A stretch of DNA of 64,000 nucleotides from a virus. Under the pieces are notes generated by a model. That model did no database searches and was not told the DNA's origin. It saw nothing but the letters and a program-made list of their open reading frames with translations. Positions 49,549 to 57,097 of the stretch are shown here, in pieces. A program made the translations under genes and the position numbers. The first letter of the stretch is position 1, and the number at the start of each line of letters is the position of its first letter. The stretch lies in IMG/VR virus record IMGVR_UViG_3300000239_000002, positions 1 through 64,000 of that record, one strand, 5' to 3'.

Positions 49549-50719
49549 AATAAATGATAAAAACTGCTCTAAAATTGCACAAAGATTGTATGAGTTTACA
49601 AGATTCTGTGGCCAAGGATTTTTTGAGGATGATTTTAGTCATGATTATTATGATCATGATGCAAGCCTCGACATTGAAAATTACGATTATATTTTTGTAA
49701 TTAAAGCAGGGCATTTGTTTTGGGATAGATTAATTTTTGATCAATGTTTAGAAGAAAAGATAACAAAACTTTCTAATGAACCTGTGGTTGGAGATGAGAA
49801 TTGGTTTTTAATTGATTGTAAAAAGATTAATACAAAAATATTCAATAAGGCCTTGAGGAGCGAGCGGGCCCGCTCACTCCTTAAAGAAGAATATAATATT
49901 AAGCCGTTTAGTGACTCTATAAACGAACAAATAATATTTTCATTTCCAGAAACAATGTATCCTTACATCGAAGAATTAATGTTAGATCTCAAAAGTAATG
50001 TTCCTGATAAATTAAAACCTTTTGCGGATGAATTGAAGATGTCAGCTAGAACTTTAGAAAGATGTTATTATATTCTAAACACAGAACATGTTAATATAAC
50101 CAAAACCTTTGAAAATAAATTTGATAATTATATTGGAGTCTGTGGTGGGTTAAAGACATATATTTTATTAGGACAAGAGTATTTTAGTGAAAATACCAAT
50201 GTTTTAATGTTTGATATAAGTCCCGCGGCGATTAGATGGCAACAATTTCTTAAAGAAACTTGGAATGGTGAGGTGGAACATTTATCATCAATAGCACAAC
50301 TGTTTAAAGAAGAGGTGTATAAGTTGGGTTTACCTTTTAATCCTATCGGTCGTCGAGCTGATGGAAGAATGACCAAGAGCGAGCGTGCTCATCATCTTAA
50401 TATCGACTTATGTAACTATTTAGAAGATAATAACATTGATTCTCAGCAACTAAAACACAACTGGAAACGTTTTCATAATATGAATGTTACTTATGAACAA
50501 GTAGATCTTTTTAATACTGCGGATGTCGATAAATTAATTCAACATACGAAACTTGGAACTAATACTTATTTTTGGCTCAGTAATTGTTTTCAAATGGATA
50601 GACTTATATTTAAATATGGTACAAAGTGGACTTGGGATTCAGAAGCTTCTTTTAAAAAAGACTTTAGAAGTAAATCATATACACCTTGTACTTTTGATGT
50701 TGATGATGAAATAACCTAA
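49523..50719 (+). CDS. large protein with methyltransferase-like C-terminal half
   Basis: 398 residues. The N-terminal half has no clear family. From residue 205, IGVCGGLKTYILLGQEY, NVLMFDISPAAIRWQQFLKETW and NTYFWLSNCFQMD resemble motifs I, II and IV of class I SAM-binding proteins. Coupled to two oxygenases as a three-gene unit, so a shared substrate is possible. Confidence 0.45.
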   Translation: MKIKLLIDKINDKNCSKIAQRLYEFTRFCGQGFFEDDFSHDYYDHDASLDIENYDYIFVIKAGHLFWDRLIFDQCLEEKITKLSNEPVVGDENWFLIDCKKINTKIFNKALRSERARSLLKEEYNIKPFSDSINEQIIFSFPETMYPYIEELMLDLKSNVPDKLKPFADELKMSARTLERCYYILNTEHVNITKTFENKFDNYIGVCGGLKTYILLGQEYFSENTNVLMFDISPAAIRWQQFLKETWNGEVEHLSSIAQLFKEEVYKLGLPFNPIGRRADGRMTKSERAHHLNIDLCNYLEDNNIDSQQLKHNWKRFHNMNVTYEQVDLFNTADVDKLIQHTKLGTNTYFWLSNCFQMDRLIFKYGTKWTWDSEASFKKDFRSKSYTPCTFDVDDEIT

Positions 50720-50725
50720 TCATAA

Positions 50726-50731
50726 TAAATA
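50726..50731 (+). promoter_or_regulatory. late-promoter-like box
   Basis: AATAAATA context; TAAATA followed by five bases and the ATG at 50737. Confidence 0.55.
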
Positions 50732-50736
50732 TTGCT

Positions 50737-50889
50737 ATGAAAATAGTTGAGTTAATGGAAGCAGTTGGTATAGGACGCGGCTTAATGGAACTAATTACTA
50801 CTGGTGAGTACCAAACTATCAATTTATCGTGCTTCAACCCCACTCGAGTGTTAAATAAAGAAAAGCGGTTAGAACCTTACGTTATTTAA
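50737..50889 (+). CDS. short protein with capsid-targeting-like leader
   Basis: 50 residues starting MKIVELMEAVGIGRG, where LME|A fits the (L/I)xE prohead-protease pattern, then a second ELITTGE helix. It may be a small packaged protein. Late box upstream supports expression with virion genes. Confidence 0.5.
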   Translation: MKIVELMEAVGIGRGLMELITTGEYQTINLSCFNPTRVLNKEKRLEPYVI

Positions 50890-50903
50890 ATTGGAGCGAA
50901 ATA

Positions 50904-51353
50904 ATGCCTAGACTATACTGGCGCCAGAATAATTTTCTTGAGCGTCTAGAGCCTATGGATATGTGGCCACCGGGAACAAAGTGTGAAGACGATCCTGTTA
51001 GGCCAAATATAGGAGAAAGAGATAGATTTTTATATGGCAGAGAGGTATATGCTCTGTGGACACATGCCATTTGTTGTGTAGCATTTTGTGATGAAGTGCC
51101 AAGAACAGAAAAGCAATTAACAACTATGGCGGGATTAGACATAGCAGTTTTTTATACTGTGTGGAGTTACAGAAAAGGTAAAGGTAGTGAAATTTTAAAT
51201 TTACTATTACCATATTTTCAAGAGAAAAAACCTTGGGTTAAAAGATTTGTAACATTATCTCCCAAAACAGAAATGGCACACAATTTCCATATTAAAAATG
51301 GTGCGGAAGAATTTCGTAGAAATAAACTAACCGTAAATTACGAATACAAATAA
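50904..51353 (+). CDS. GNAT-family N-acetyltransferase-like protein
   Basis: 149 residues. VAFCDEVPRTEKQL then DIAVFYTVWSYRKGKGSEILNLLLPYF matches strand 4 and the acetyl-CoA-binding RKGKGxE turn (the Q/RxxGxG/A loop), followed by MAHNFHIKNGAEEF, the usual helix before the last strand. GNAT enzymes acetylate amines on small molecules or proteins. Just before two tRNAs. Substrate unknown. Confidence 0.6.
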   Translation: MPRLYWRQNNFLERLEPMDMWPPGTKCEDDPVRPNIGERDRFLYGREVYALWTHAICCVAFCDEVPRTEKQLTTMAGLDIAVFYTVWSYRKGKGSEILNLLLPYFQEKKPWVKRFVTLSPKTEMAHNFHIKNGAEEFRRNKLTVNYEYK

Positions 51354-51354
51354 T

Positions 51355-51439
51355 GCCCGCGTGGTGAAATTGGAATACACGATTGTTTTAGGGGCAATTG
51401 CCGCAAGGCGTGCTGGTTCGAGTCCAGCCGCGGGCACCA
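51355..51439 (+). tRNA. tRNA-Leu (UAG)
   Basis: Acceptor GCCCGCG/CGCGGGC, loop TTTAGGG with TAG, long variable arm; CCA encoded. Confidence 0.9.
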
Positions 51440-51444
51440 AAAAT

Positions 51445-51536
51445 GGTGGGTTGGCAGAGCCCGGTTGAATGCACCAGACTTGAAATCTGGCATACGTGTA
51501 AGCGTATCGAAGGTTCGAATCCTTCACCCACCGCCA
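51445..51536 (+). tRNA. tRNA-Ser (UGA)
   Basis: Acceptor GGTGGGT/ACCCACC, anticodon stem CCAGA/TCTGG with loop CTTGAAA, long variable arm; CCA encoded. Confidence 0.93.
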
Positions 51537-51570
51537 ACTTAATCAATAAATATTTTTAGAGGATCAAATT

Positions 51571-52083
51571 ATGAATGAAGATACATTATATAGCTCAAAT
51601 TGGGACAATATGTGGGACTGCCGAACTGCTTCTGGTGAAAAATTTAATTTACAAGAAGAATGTGAAGGTAAAGTTCTATTAGTAGTAAACACAGCAAGTG
51701 AATGTGGTTGGACACGACATTATGAACCCTTACAAACACTTTATGAAGAATTGAAAGAGAAAGGATTAATAGTTGTTGCTTTTCCATGTAATCAATTTGG
51801 AGAACAAGAACCTGGTACAGATGAGGAAATTTTAGAATTTTGTCAAACAAAATACAACGTAACTTTTCCTGTAATGCAAAAAGGTGATGTTGAAGGAGAT
51901 AACTGTCAACCACTTTATCAATGGCTTATAAGTGATCATGGTGAAGGGAAAAGTTGGATTGGCTGGAATTTTCATAAATTTTTAATTGACCGAACAGGCA
52001 ATGTTGTCGGTAATTGGGAAATGGAAGAAGAAATGGAACCAGTTATAGAAGCGGTTCAGTCATGCCTGCAGAAATCAAATTAG
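51571..52083 (+). CDS. glutathione peroxidase family protein
   Basis: 170 residues. VVNTASECGWTRHY contains the peroxidatic Cys (not selenocysteine), FPCNQFGEQEPG the second signature with catalytic Gln, and IGWNFHKFLIDRTG the Trp-Asn motif. Such proteins reduce hydroperoxides using glutathione or thioredoxin. Behind a TAAATA-containing leader with GAGG ribosome site. It might protect infected cells, or the iron enzymes, from oxidative damage. Confidence 0.9.
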   Translation: MNEDTLYSSNWDNMWDCRTASGEKFNLQEECEGKVLLVVNTASECGWTRHYEPLQTLYEELKEKGLIVVAFPCNQFGEQEPGTDEEILEFCQTKYNVTFPVMQKGDVEGDNCQPLYQWLISDHGEGKSWIGWNFHKFLIDRTGNVVGNWEMEEEMEPVIEAVQSCLQKSN

Positions 52084-52892
52084 ATTGGAATAAAGTATTA
52101 AACTGTTCTGCTATAATCAATAACAATATTGATAATGTTTATTTTGAATATATTTGGCATAGATATATTGACAATCAAGATATAGAGTATAAGGACTGGA
52201 AACCTTCCGGTTTAACATTTGATAGTCATTGGCTTGTTAAATACTATCTTAATTTTATACATTGTAAAGATCTATTAAAAGACTATAATGTTTTAGATTT
52301 GGGATGTGGGATTCCTTTTTATGCTAAATGGTTTTTAAATTCTGGTGCAAAATCTTATGATGGTATAGATTTAGATTTTAATAGAATTATTATTGGTGAT
52401 CAATTATTAGAATTACAAAATCTTAAAGATAAAGCAAATATTATTTCTGATGATATAGAAAGTTATGTGTATAAACCACAGTTTGTGGACTCGCGTCCGT
52501 GGATACCGCAATATTTAAAATCATATGATATTGTCTATCTAATAGAGTCACTATATTATATACATAATCAGCACGATTTACTAACTACGATTAAGCAAAA
52601 TATTAAACCAAAGAACTTAATTATAGAAAGTGTTGTAGTAGATGATATATTAGAACATCCAGAAGGAATTATTCGAGTAAAATATAGTTCAGAAGATTCA
52701 AAAGACTATGATGGGGTTAAATCAGACTTGCCTAGGTTAAAGATGCATAGTAGTCGTAAAGCATATGAAAAACTTTTTGAATCTACTGGTTGGAAAATTA
52801 AAGAATATTATGACTTTAAAAACTATAAGGGTCCTGATTTTCCAAGTGAAAATATTGCAAATGGCCGTAAGATGTTCTATGTTTTAGAATAA
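52062..52892 (+). CDS. class I SAM-dependent methyltransferase
   Basis: 276 residues from the ATG at 52062, 22 bases inside the peroxidase gene. Motif I VLDLGCGIPFYAKWF (about residue 80), motif II YDGIDLDFNRI and motif IV SYDIVYLIESLYY are clear. The C-terminal part has the usual helix-strand of small-molecule methyltransferases. Its 3' end overlaps the convergent radical SAM gene by 16 bases. Substrate unknown. Confidence 0.8.
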   Translation: MPAEIKLDWNKVLNCSAIINNNIDNVYFEYIWHRYIDNQDIEYKDWKPSGLTFDSHWLVKYYLNFIHCKDLLKDYNVLDLGCGIPFYAKWFLNSGAKSYDGIDLDFNRIIIGDQLLELQNLKDKANIISDDIESYVYKPQFVDSRPWIPQYLKSYDIVYLIESLYYIHNQHDLLTTIKQNIKPKNLIIESVVVDDILEHPEGIIRVKYSSEDSKDYDGVKSDLPRLKMHSSRKAYEKLFESTGWKIKEYYDFKNYKGPDFPSENIANGRKMFYVLE

Positions 52893-54205
52893 AAATCAGC
52901 AAATAATTCGTAGTATTCTGGCATAGTATTTTTAAAACTTTGTTTTCGATATCCGTCTATTTTGCCATTTATATCCCAAAATGTATCTCTATGTCGATCA
53001 TAATCATCAGGAGTATAATCTAAAGTATTAATTACTGTTTCCATATCTCGTGTATACATATGTTTTACAGCATGTGCGCCATTTTTTCCAGTTGGCGGAT
53101 CATAGTTTAATAACTTTTTTCTAATTACTTCTTTAATAGGTTCTGGAATGTACATAATGTTACATTCCTTTTTATCATATACTCTGTTAGCAAATGACAT
53201 AGAAACATTGCCAACACCATTGATATTAGCCAGTTTCTCCTCTTCTGATCGTTGAAAAATAGTAAACTCATTTTCTAGCCAGCCTTTTTCATGTACATAT
53301 TGACAAATTTCAGGAAGATAGAATACATTTAATATTTGAGTTGTAATTGAAAAATCAGGGAATATTGAAGGATGATTCATTGATGCTTTTAAAAACTTTT
53401 CTATATTTTCTTCAATTTGGTCCCATTTGCTTAAATGTCTAATATAATCATTATGTTTACCAATAGCATCAAAACTTAATCCTAATACAGCATGTTTGAA
53501 TTTTCCTAGTTTTTCAACTATTTCATTTGAGAAAATTGTACAATTTGTATGTATACCTAATACTTGTTCTTTTGCTACATCATTTTCTATACTCTTATCA
53601 ATTATTTCATATGTAAAAGGATTTAGGAGTGGTTCTCCACCATATAAGTCAATAACAGCAAATCCTTTATTCCAGTTAGATAAAACACGACGGAGTTCTT
53701 CATTACTTTCATGATAACTCAGTTCATAACTTTCCCATTTTTTAAGCCATTCTTTATATGGTTTTTTTATATTTTTTATTTTGTAAGAGTCTTTATACCA
53801 TTGAACACTAGTTGATGGATGACATGATCTGCAAGCATTATTACATTTATTACCGTGTTTTAATACTAAAACTCTGGGTTGATCTTCCATTGGTTCAATA
53901 CCAGCAAATACTTCATTTAACATTGTTCTATGACTTTTTGTGCCACTTTCTTCATTTACTCTACATTGTTTACAACCTTCCGGCCAGATACCTTGTTTAT
54001 GTTGTTCTAATAAACGATCCCGCATATCATTATTCCATGCTTTTTCCAAACTATCATGCTGTAGAATAATCATATGACTAGGTTCATTCTCTCCATGATT
54101 TGTCATTAAATGATAATCTAGTAATTGGTTACAGGGAGAAATATGGCCGCCCATATGTCCTGTTAAGCCTAATTGTGCGAGTTTACATACTATTTCTTTT
54201 GGCAT
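52877..54205 (-). CDS. radical SAM enzyme with additional Cys motifs
   Basis: 442 residues from an ATG five bases after a TAAATA box on the minus strand. The cluster motif is in LKHGNKCNNACRSCHPST (about residue 120), later than normal; an N-terminal extension carries further Cys (ISPCNQLL, GCKQCRVNEESG) resembling a twitch-like auxiliary site placed upstream. LYGGEPLLNP is the GGEP motif. These 'twitch-first' proteins recur in marine phages. Substrate unknown. Confidence 0.78.
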   Translation of the reverse strand: MPKEIVCKLAQLGLTGHMGGHISPCNQLLDYHLMTNHGENEPSHMIILQHDSLEKAWNNDMRDRLLEQHKQGIWPEGCKQCRVNEESGTKSHRTMLNEVFAGIEPMEDQPRVLVLKHGNKCNNACRSCHPSTSVQWYKDSYKIKNIKKPYKEWLKKWESYELSYHESNEELRRVLSNWNKGFAVIDLYGGEPLLNPFTYEIIDKSIENDVAKEQVLGIHTNCTIFSNEIVEKLGKFKHAVLGLSFDAIGKHNDYIRHLSKWDQIEENIEKFLKASMNHPSIFPDFSITTQILNVFYLPEICQYVHEKGWLENEFTIFQRSEEEKLANINGVGNVSMSFANRVYDKKECNIMYIPEPIKEVIRKKLLNYDPPTGKNGAHAVKHMYTRDMETVINTLDYTPDDYDRHRDTFWDINGKIDGYRKQSFKNTMPEYYELFADFYSKT

Positions 54206-54210
54206 ACCCG

Positions 54211-54216
54211 TATTTA
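54211..54216 (-). promoter_or_regulatory. late-promoter-like box
   Basis: CATAAATA on the minus strand; five bases upstream of the ATG at 54205. Confidence 0.6.
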
Positions 54217-54250
54217 TGAATTATACCTATTCTATGAATAAATATTTGTT

Positions 54251-54327
54251 TGGTCCATAGCTCAGTTAGTTAGAGCGCCGCTCTGATAAAGCGGAGGTCC
54301 CTGGTTCGAATCCAGGTGGACCAACCA
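54251..54327 (+). tRNA. tRNA-Ile (GAU)
   Basis: Acceptor TGGTCCA/TGGACCA, anticodon stem CCGCT/AGCGG, loop CTGATAA; CCA encoded. Second isoleucine tRNA in the window. Confidence 0.93.
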
Positions 54328-54336
54328 TTTATTAAA

Positions 54337-54342
54337 TAAATA
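54337..54342 (+). promoter_or_regulatory. late-promoter-like box
   Basis: AATAAATA context; TAAATA followed by five bases and the ATG at 54348. Confidence 0.6.
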
Positions 54343-54347
54343 TCAAC

Positions 54348-54902
54348 ATGCTCGGATTAAGAACATTAGTATTAAACGCATCATATATGCCAATTTCTTT
54401 ATTGCCATTACATACTATTCCCGTGGAAGATGCTGTTAATAGAATATTTAACGATAGTTGTCATGTAGTTTTTAGTTATAATAGATGGATTCAAACACCT
54501 AATTTACATATGAAATGGCCTAGTGTTATTGCTCGTAATAGTTATGTTAATGTCAAGTCTATTATGAAGTTAAAACGAGAATCTCTATACTATAGAGATC
54601 ACGGCATATGTGTATATTGTGAACAGCCGTTAACTGTAAGAGAAGTAACCTATGATCACGTTATCCCCAAACGTCTAGGTGGTCGAAAAGTGTGGGAAAA
54701 TGTAGTTTCGGCATGTTCACGATGTAATTCACTTAAAGGAAATCATAATCCAGTAGGCATATGGAAACCAAAATGGAAGCCATATAAGCCGAATTACTTT
54801 CAATTATTAGCAAGACGCAAGAAATTTCCTATTATGATTGATCATGAGAGTTGGAAACAGTTTTTTGGTGATTGGGAAAGTGACATTATTATTAGGACAT
54901 AA
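54348..54902 (+). CDS. HNH endonuclease (McrA/RecA-associated type)
   Basis: 184 residues. LVLNASYMPISLLPL at the start and RDHGICVYCEQPLTVREVTYDHVIPKRLGG ... NVVSACSRCNSLKGN give the Cys-Cys zinc site and HNH core of a widespread phage and bacterial family. Close to a tRNA, but unlike the other two HNH genes it lacks an obvious interrupted operon, so it may be a resident nuclease rather than a homing one. Confidence 0.82.
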   Translation: MLGLRTLVLNASYMPISLLPLHTIPVEDAVNRIFNDSCHVVFSYNRWIQTPNLHMKWPSVIARNSYVNVKSIMKLKRESLYYRDHGICVYCEQPLTVREVTYDHVIPKRLGGRKVWENVVSACSRCNSLKGNHNPVGIWKPKWKPYKPNYFQLLARRKKFPIMIDHESWKQFFGDWESDIIIRT

Positions 54903-54945
54903 TTACAATAACTAAATAATATTAGCATATTATGGAGAGATATTA

Positions 54946-55293
54946 ATGTTTGATTTTATTAAAGCATTGTTTGGTATTAAAACAATGCCTTCACCTAAAA
55001 CAGTTAAAACTGTACAAGAAGTTGCGGAAAAAATGGTAGAACCTGTTATCCAAGAAACCCTTAAAATAACAGAGGGAAATTGGAAAAGTAAGGAAGTAGC
55101 ACCAGCACCAGCACCAGCACCAGCACCAAAGCCAAAACGTTATACTAAAAAACAACTAACTGAAATGACAAAGAAAGAAGTTGATGAGTTGGGGTTAGAG
55201 TTGTTTAATGTAAAATTGGATAGACGCGTTCAAAAACAGGTTCTTATTCAGGCATTTATAAACGTTCAGCGTGATTTTCATAAAAAGAAATAA
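54946..55293 (+). CDS. protein with Ala-Pro linker and SAP/Rho-like C-terminal module
   Basis: 115 residues. N-terminal amphipathic helices, an (AP)n linker (residues 52-61) and a C-terminal module KKQLTEMTKKEVDELGLEL...RRVQKQVLIQAF that resembles a SAP/Rho N-terminal helix-turn pattern for nucleic-acid binding. GGAGAG ribosome site. Confidence 0.5.
   Translation: MFDFIKALFGIKTMPSPKTVKTVQEVAEKMVEPVIQETLKITEGNWKSKEVAPAPAPAPAPKPKRYTKKQLTEMTKKEVDELGLELFNVKLDRRVQKQVLIQAFINVQRDFHKKK
55099..55128 (+). repeat. hexamer repeat coding an Ala-Pro linker
   Basis: Five perfect copies of GCACCA in frame, coding alternating Ala and Pro; slippage-prone. Confidence 0.85.
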
Positions 55294-55294
55294 A

Positions 55295-55987
55295 ATGTAT
55301 GATGTATTTTTTCAATGCTTTGATGAACTCAATGCAGACGAAAATTTTGAAGTAATAAAACAAAAAGCACCCCACGCACAACGAATACAAGGTATAGTAG
55401 GTATACATAGTGCTCATAAATTTTGTGCTGAACAAAGTAAAACTAATTTATTTTATCTCGTAGATGGAGACTCTCGTATAAGAGATGATTTTGAGTTTAA
55501 ATATGAAGGATTTGATAACAAAGTATATCTTTGGAAGGCAATAGACGGAGTTTACGGATATGCTAGTTGGCACGGATGCCTCAAATTATTTCCTAAAAGT
55601 ATAGTGTTAAACGCCGGTGATTGGGGAGTAAAATATATTGATTCTACTATGACTATTAGTGATAAAAAACATATTGTTATAAATGAAATAGCAACCTCTC
55701 ATTTATATAATACTTCCCCGTTCCATACTTGGAGAGCAATTTTTAGGGAATATATGAAGCAAGTAATAAAAGATAATCCTAATAAGCAACAAGAAATACA
55801 AATGAAATTGTTTCTAACATATGGAAATCGCAATACTCCCGGGTATGCGTGGTATGCGAAAATGGGTGCGAATGCGGCGCATTCGTATTACGAAAAATAC
55901 AAGAATTCACCCGAAAAACTCATGATTATTAATGATTACGATAAACTTTCTGATATGTTCAACAAATTCAACTACTTAGACTCATGA
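55295..55987 (+). CDS. glycosyltransferase-like protein (paralogue of 10551)
   Basis: 230 residues. MYDVFFQCFDELNADENF, GIVGIHSAHKFCAEQ, LFYLVDGDSRIRDDFEFKY and YNTSPFHTWRAIFREY match the 305-residue protein encoded leftward at 10551-11468. The VDGDS motif may bind metal and nucleotide sugar. Starts two bases after the preceding stop. Function is inferred from fold-like pattern only. Confidence 0.5.
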   Translation: MYDVFFQCFDELNADENFEVIKQKAPHAQRIQGIVGIHSAHKFCAEQSKTNLFYLVDGDSRIRDDFEFKYEGFDNKVYLWKAIDGVYGYASWHGCLKLFPKSIVLNAGDWGVKYIDSTMTISDKKHIVINEIATSHLYNTSPFHTWRAIFREYMKQVIKDNPNKQQEIQMKLFLTYGNRNTPGYAWYAKMGANAAHSYYEKYKNSPEKLMIINDYDKLSDMFNKFNYLDS

Positions 55988-55992
55988 AAAGA

Positions 55993-56020
55993 TAGACAAA
56001 TCTGCTAGATATGTTATAAT
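55993..56020 (+). promoter_or_regulatory. extended -10 promoter
   Basis: TAGACA at 55993-55998, 16 bases and TATAAT at 56015-56020 with TGT before it. Drives the small-gene run that starts at 56053. Confidence 0.65.
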
Positions 56021-56052
56021 AGTATAGTAAATTAATTAACAGTCGAGAGTTT

Positions 56053-56220
56053 ATGTCCCTAGTAAAATGGAAAGCAATTACCCCAAATTCAGCCGTTTGT
56101 CGTGCCCTAGGAGAAGTAGTCCACGCACGTTTTAAAACATTACCCCAAGCAAGCAAATTTCTTAAAACACTTAATCAACCAGCATTTATCAAGCAAGATT
56201 TAAAAAATGTTAAACTCTAA
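56053..56220 (+). CDS. small basic protein
   Basis: 55 residues, Lys/Ala-rich (VCRALGEVVHARFKTLPQAS). GAGAG ribosome site at 56045. Overlaps the LysW-like gene by 14 bases. Unknown function. Confidence 0.5.
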   Translation: MSLVKWKAITPNSAVCRALGEVVHARFKTLPQASKFLKTLNQPAFIKQDLKNVKL

Positions 56221-56404
56221 TAAACTTGTGCCAAACTGTCCAACCTGCGGAAAGCATATCACTCTCAGAGTATATCCCGAAATCGGAGATATAGTTGTTT
56301 GTGAAGGATGCGGCTCAAAAGCAGAAATTGCTTATATAGACAGAATGGAGCCAGATTACTTAGATGTTGATTTCGGCAATGCACAAGAAAGAGGCACAGC
56401 ATAA
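56207..56404 (+). CDS. LysW/AmCP-like zinc ribbon protein
   Basis: 65 residues. VPNCPTCGKHITLRVYPEIG and DIVVCEGCGSKAEI follow the arrangement of LysW, the amino-group carrier protein of lysine/arginine biosynthesis: two CxxC pairs around a GDIVVC segment, then an acidic tail (MEPDYLDVDFG). In true carriers the tail ends in EDWGE with a terminal Glu that is modified; here the motif is degraded and followed by NAQERGTA. It may be a carrier relative, or a zinc ribbon of similar shape. Confidence 0.55.
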   Translation: MLNSNKLVPNCPTCGKHITLRVYPEIGDIVVCEGCGSKAEIAYIDRMEPDYLDVDFGNAQERGTA

Positions 56405-56511
56405 TGGCAACCTATAACAAGGAAGCGGTCGACAAGGCCATTAAGAAGAATCCAAAGATCAAACCCAAAGAGGCAAAACTGATCCACCGACTACTGAAAG
56501 GGAGAAAGTAA
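56404..56511 (+). CDS. very small basic protein
   Basis: 35 residues, more than a third Lys/Arg (KKNPKIKPKEAKLIHRLLKG). Its ATG overlaps the preceding stop and its stop overlaps the next ATG, a classic tight operon. Function unknown. Confidence 0.45.
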   Translation: MATYNKEAVDKAIKKNPKIKPKEAKLIHRLLKGRK

Positions 56512-56810
56512 TGTCCTACGGACTCAAACACGTTAAACTCAATTTAAGCGGCTCCCACGGAAACGTTTTTCATATATTGGGTGCCGCAAAAGGCCTAGTT
56601 AGGAAAGTTGAAGGATTCAAAGCGGCTAATGAATTTGCAAGGCAAGCAGATGGTACTGCGTGGCGTGAAATGGGTGGTGATTGGTCTTATAATGACGTTC
56701 TCCGCACTGTAAAAGACAAGATAGGGTTAACGTTTGTCGCTGATGGCGAATTAACAGACGTTGACAAAGATTTATATGAACTTAATGATCACAAAGAGGT
56801 ATGGATATGA
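56511..56810 (+). CDS. small protein of unknown function
   Basis: 99 residues. Short Gly-rich start (NLSGSHGNVFHILGAAKGL) and an acidic end. GGGAG site at 56499. No motif. Confidence 0.5.
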   Translation: MSYGLKHVKLNLSGSHGNVFHILGAAKGLVRKVEGFKAANEFARQADGTAWREMGGDWSYNDVLRTVKDKIGLTFVADGELTDVDKDLYELNDHKEVWI

Positions 56811-57001
56811 TAGATCCGAATAACATGACGTTTGAACAATTTAAAGGTGTAATGGCTTATCAGTTTCAGGGCATTGATCCTTTGTGTGACAAATACTACT
56901 GGAATTTATGGCAGGATAGCAGGCGTTATGGTTGCAAGAATACAGCCGCTAAACCTGTATGGGAAGACTTCTTAGAAGCAATTCGCACAGGAAAGATATA
57001 A
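56801..57001 (+). CDS. small protein of unknown function
   Basis: 66 residues, Trp/Tyr-rich (YYWNLWQDSRRYG). Overlaps both neighbours by a few bases. No motif. Confidence 0.5.
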   Translation: MDMIDPNNMTFEQFKGVMAYQFQGIDPLCDKYYWNLWQDSRRYGCKNTAAKPVWEDFLEAIRTGKI

Positions 57002-57084
57002 TGAGTAAAAAAGAATTCTTTATACCACTTTTCCTGCTGGTATTATTGATATTAGTATCGAGAGCATTTGCTGAAATAGTTTAA
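57001..57084 (+). CDS. tiny membrane peptide
   Basis: 27 residues, nearly all hydrophobic after KKEF (IPLFLLVLLILVSRAFA). Could be a single-pass membrane peptide. Starts on the last base of the previous stop. Confidence 0.45.
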   Translation: MSKKEFFIPLFLLVLLILVSRAFAEIV

Positions 57085-57097
57085 GAGGAAAGATATA

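Noticed and set aside
51571-51760. Selenocysteine glutathione peroxidase
   Set aside because: The active-site codon is TGT (Cys), with no in-frame TGA.
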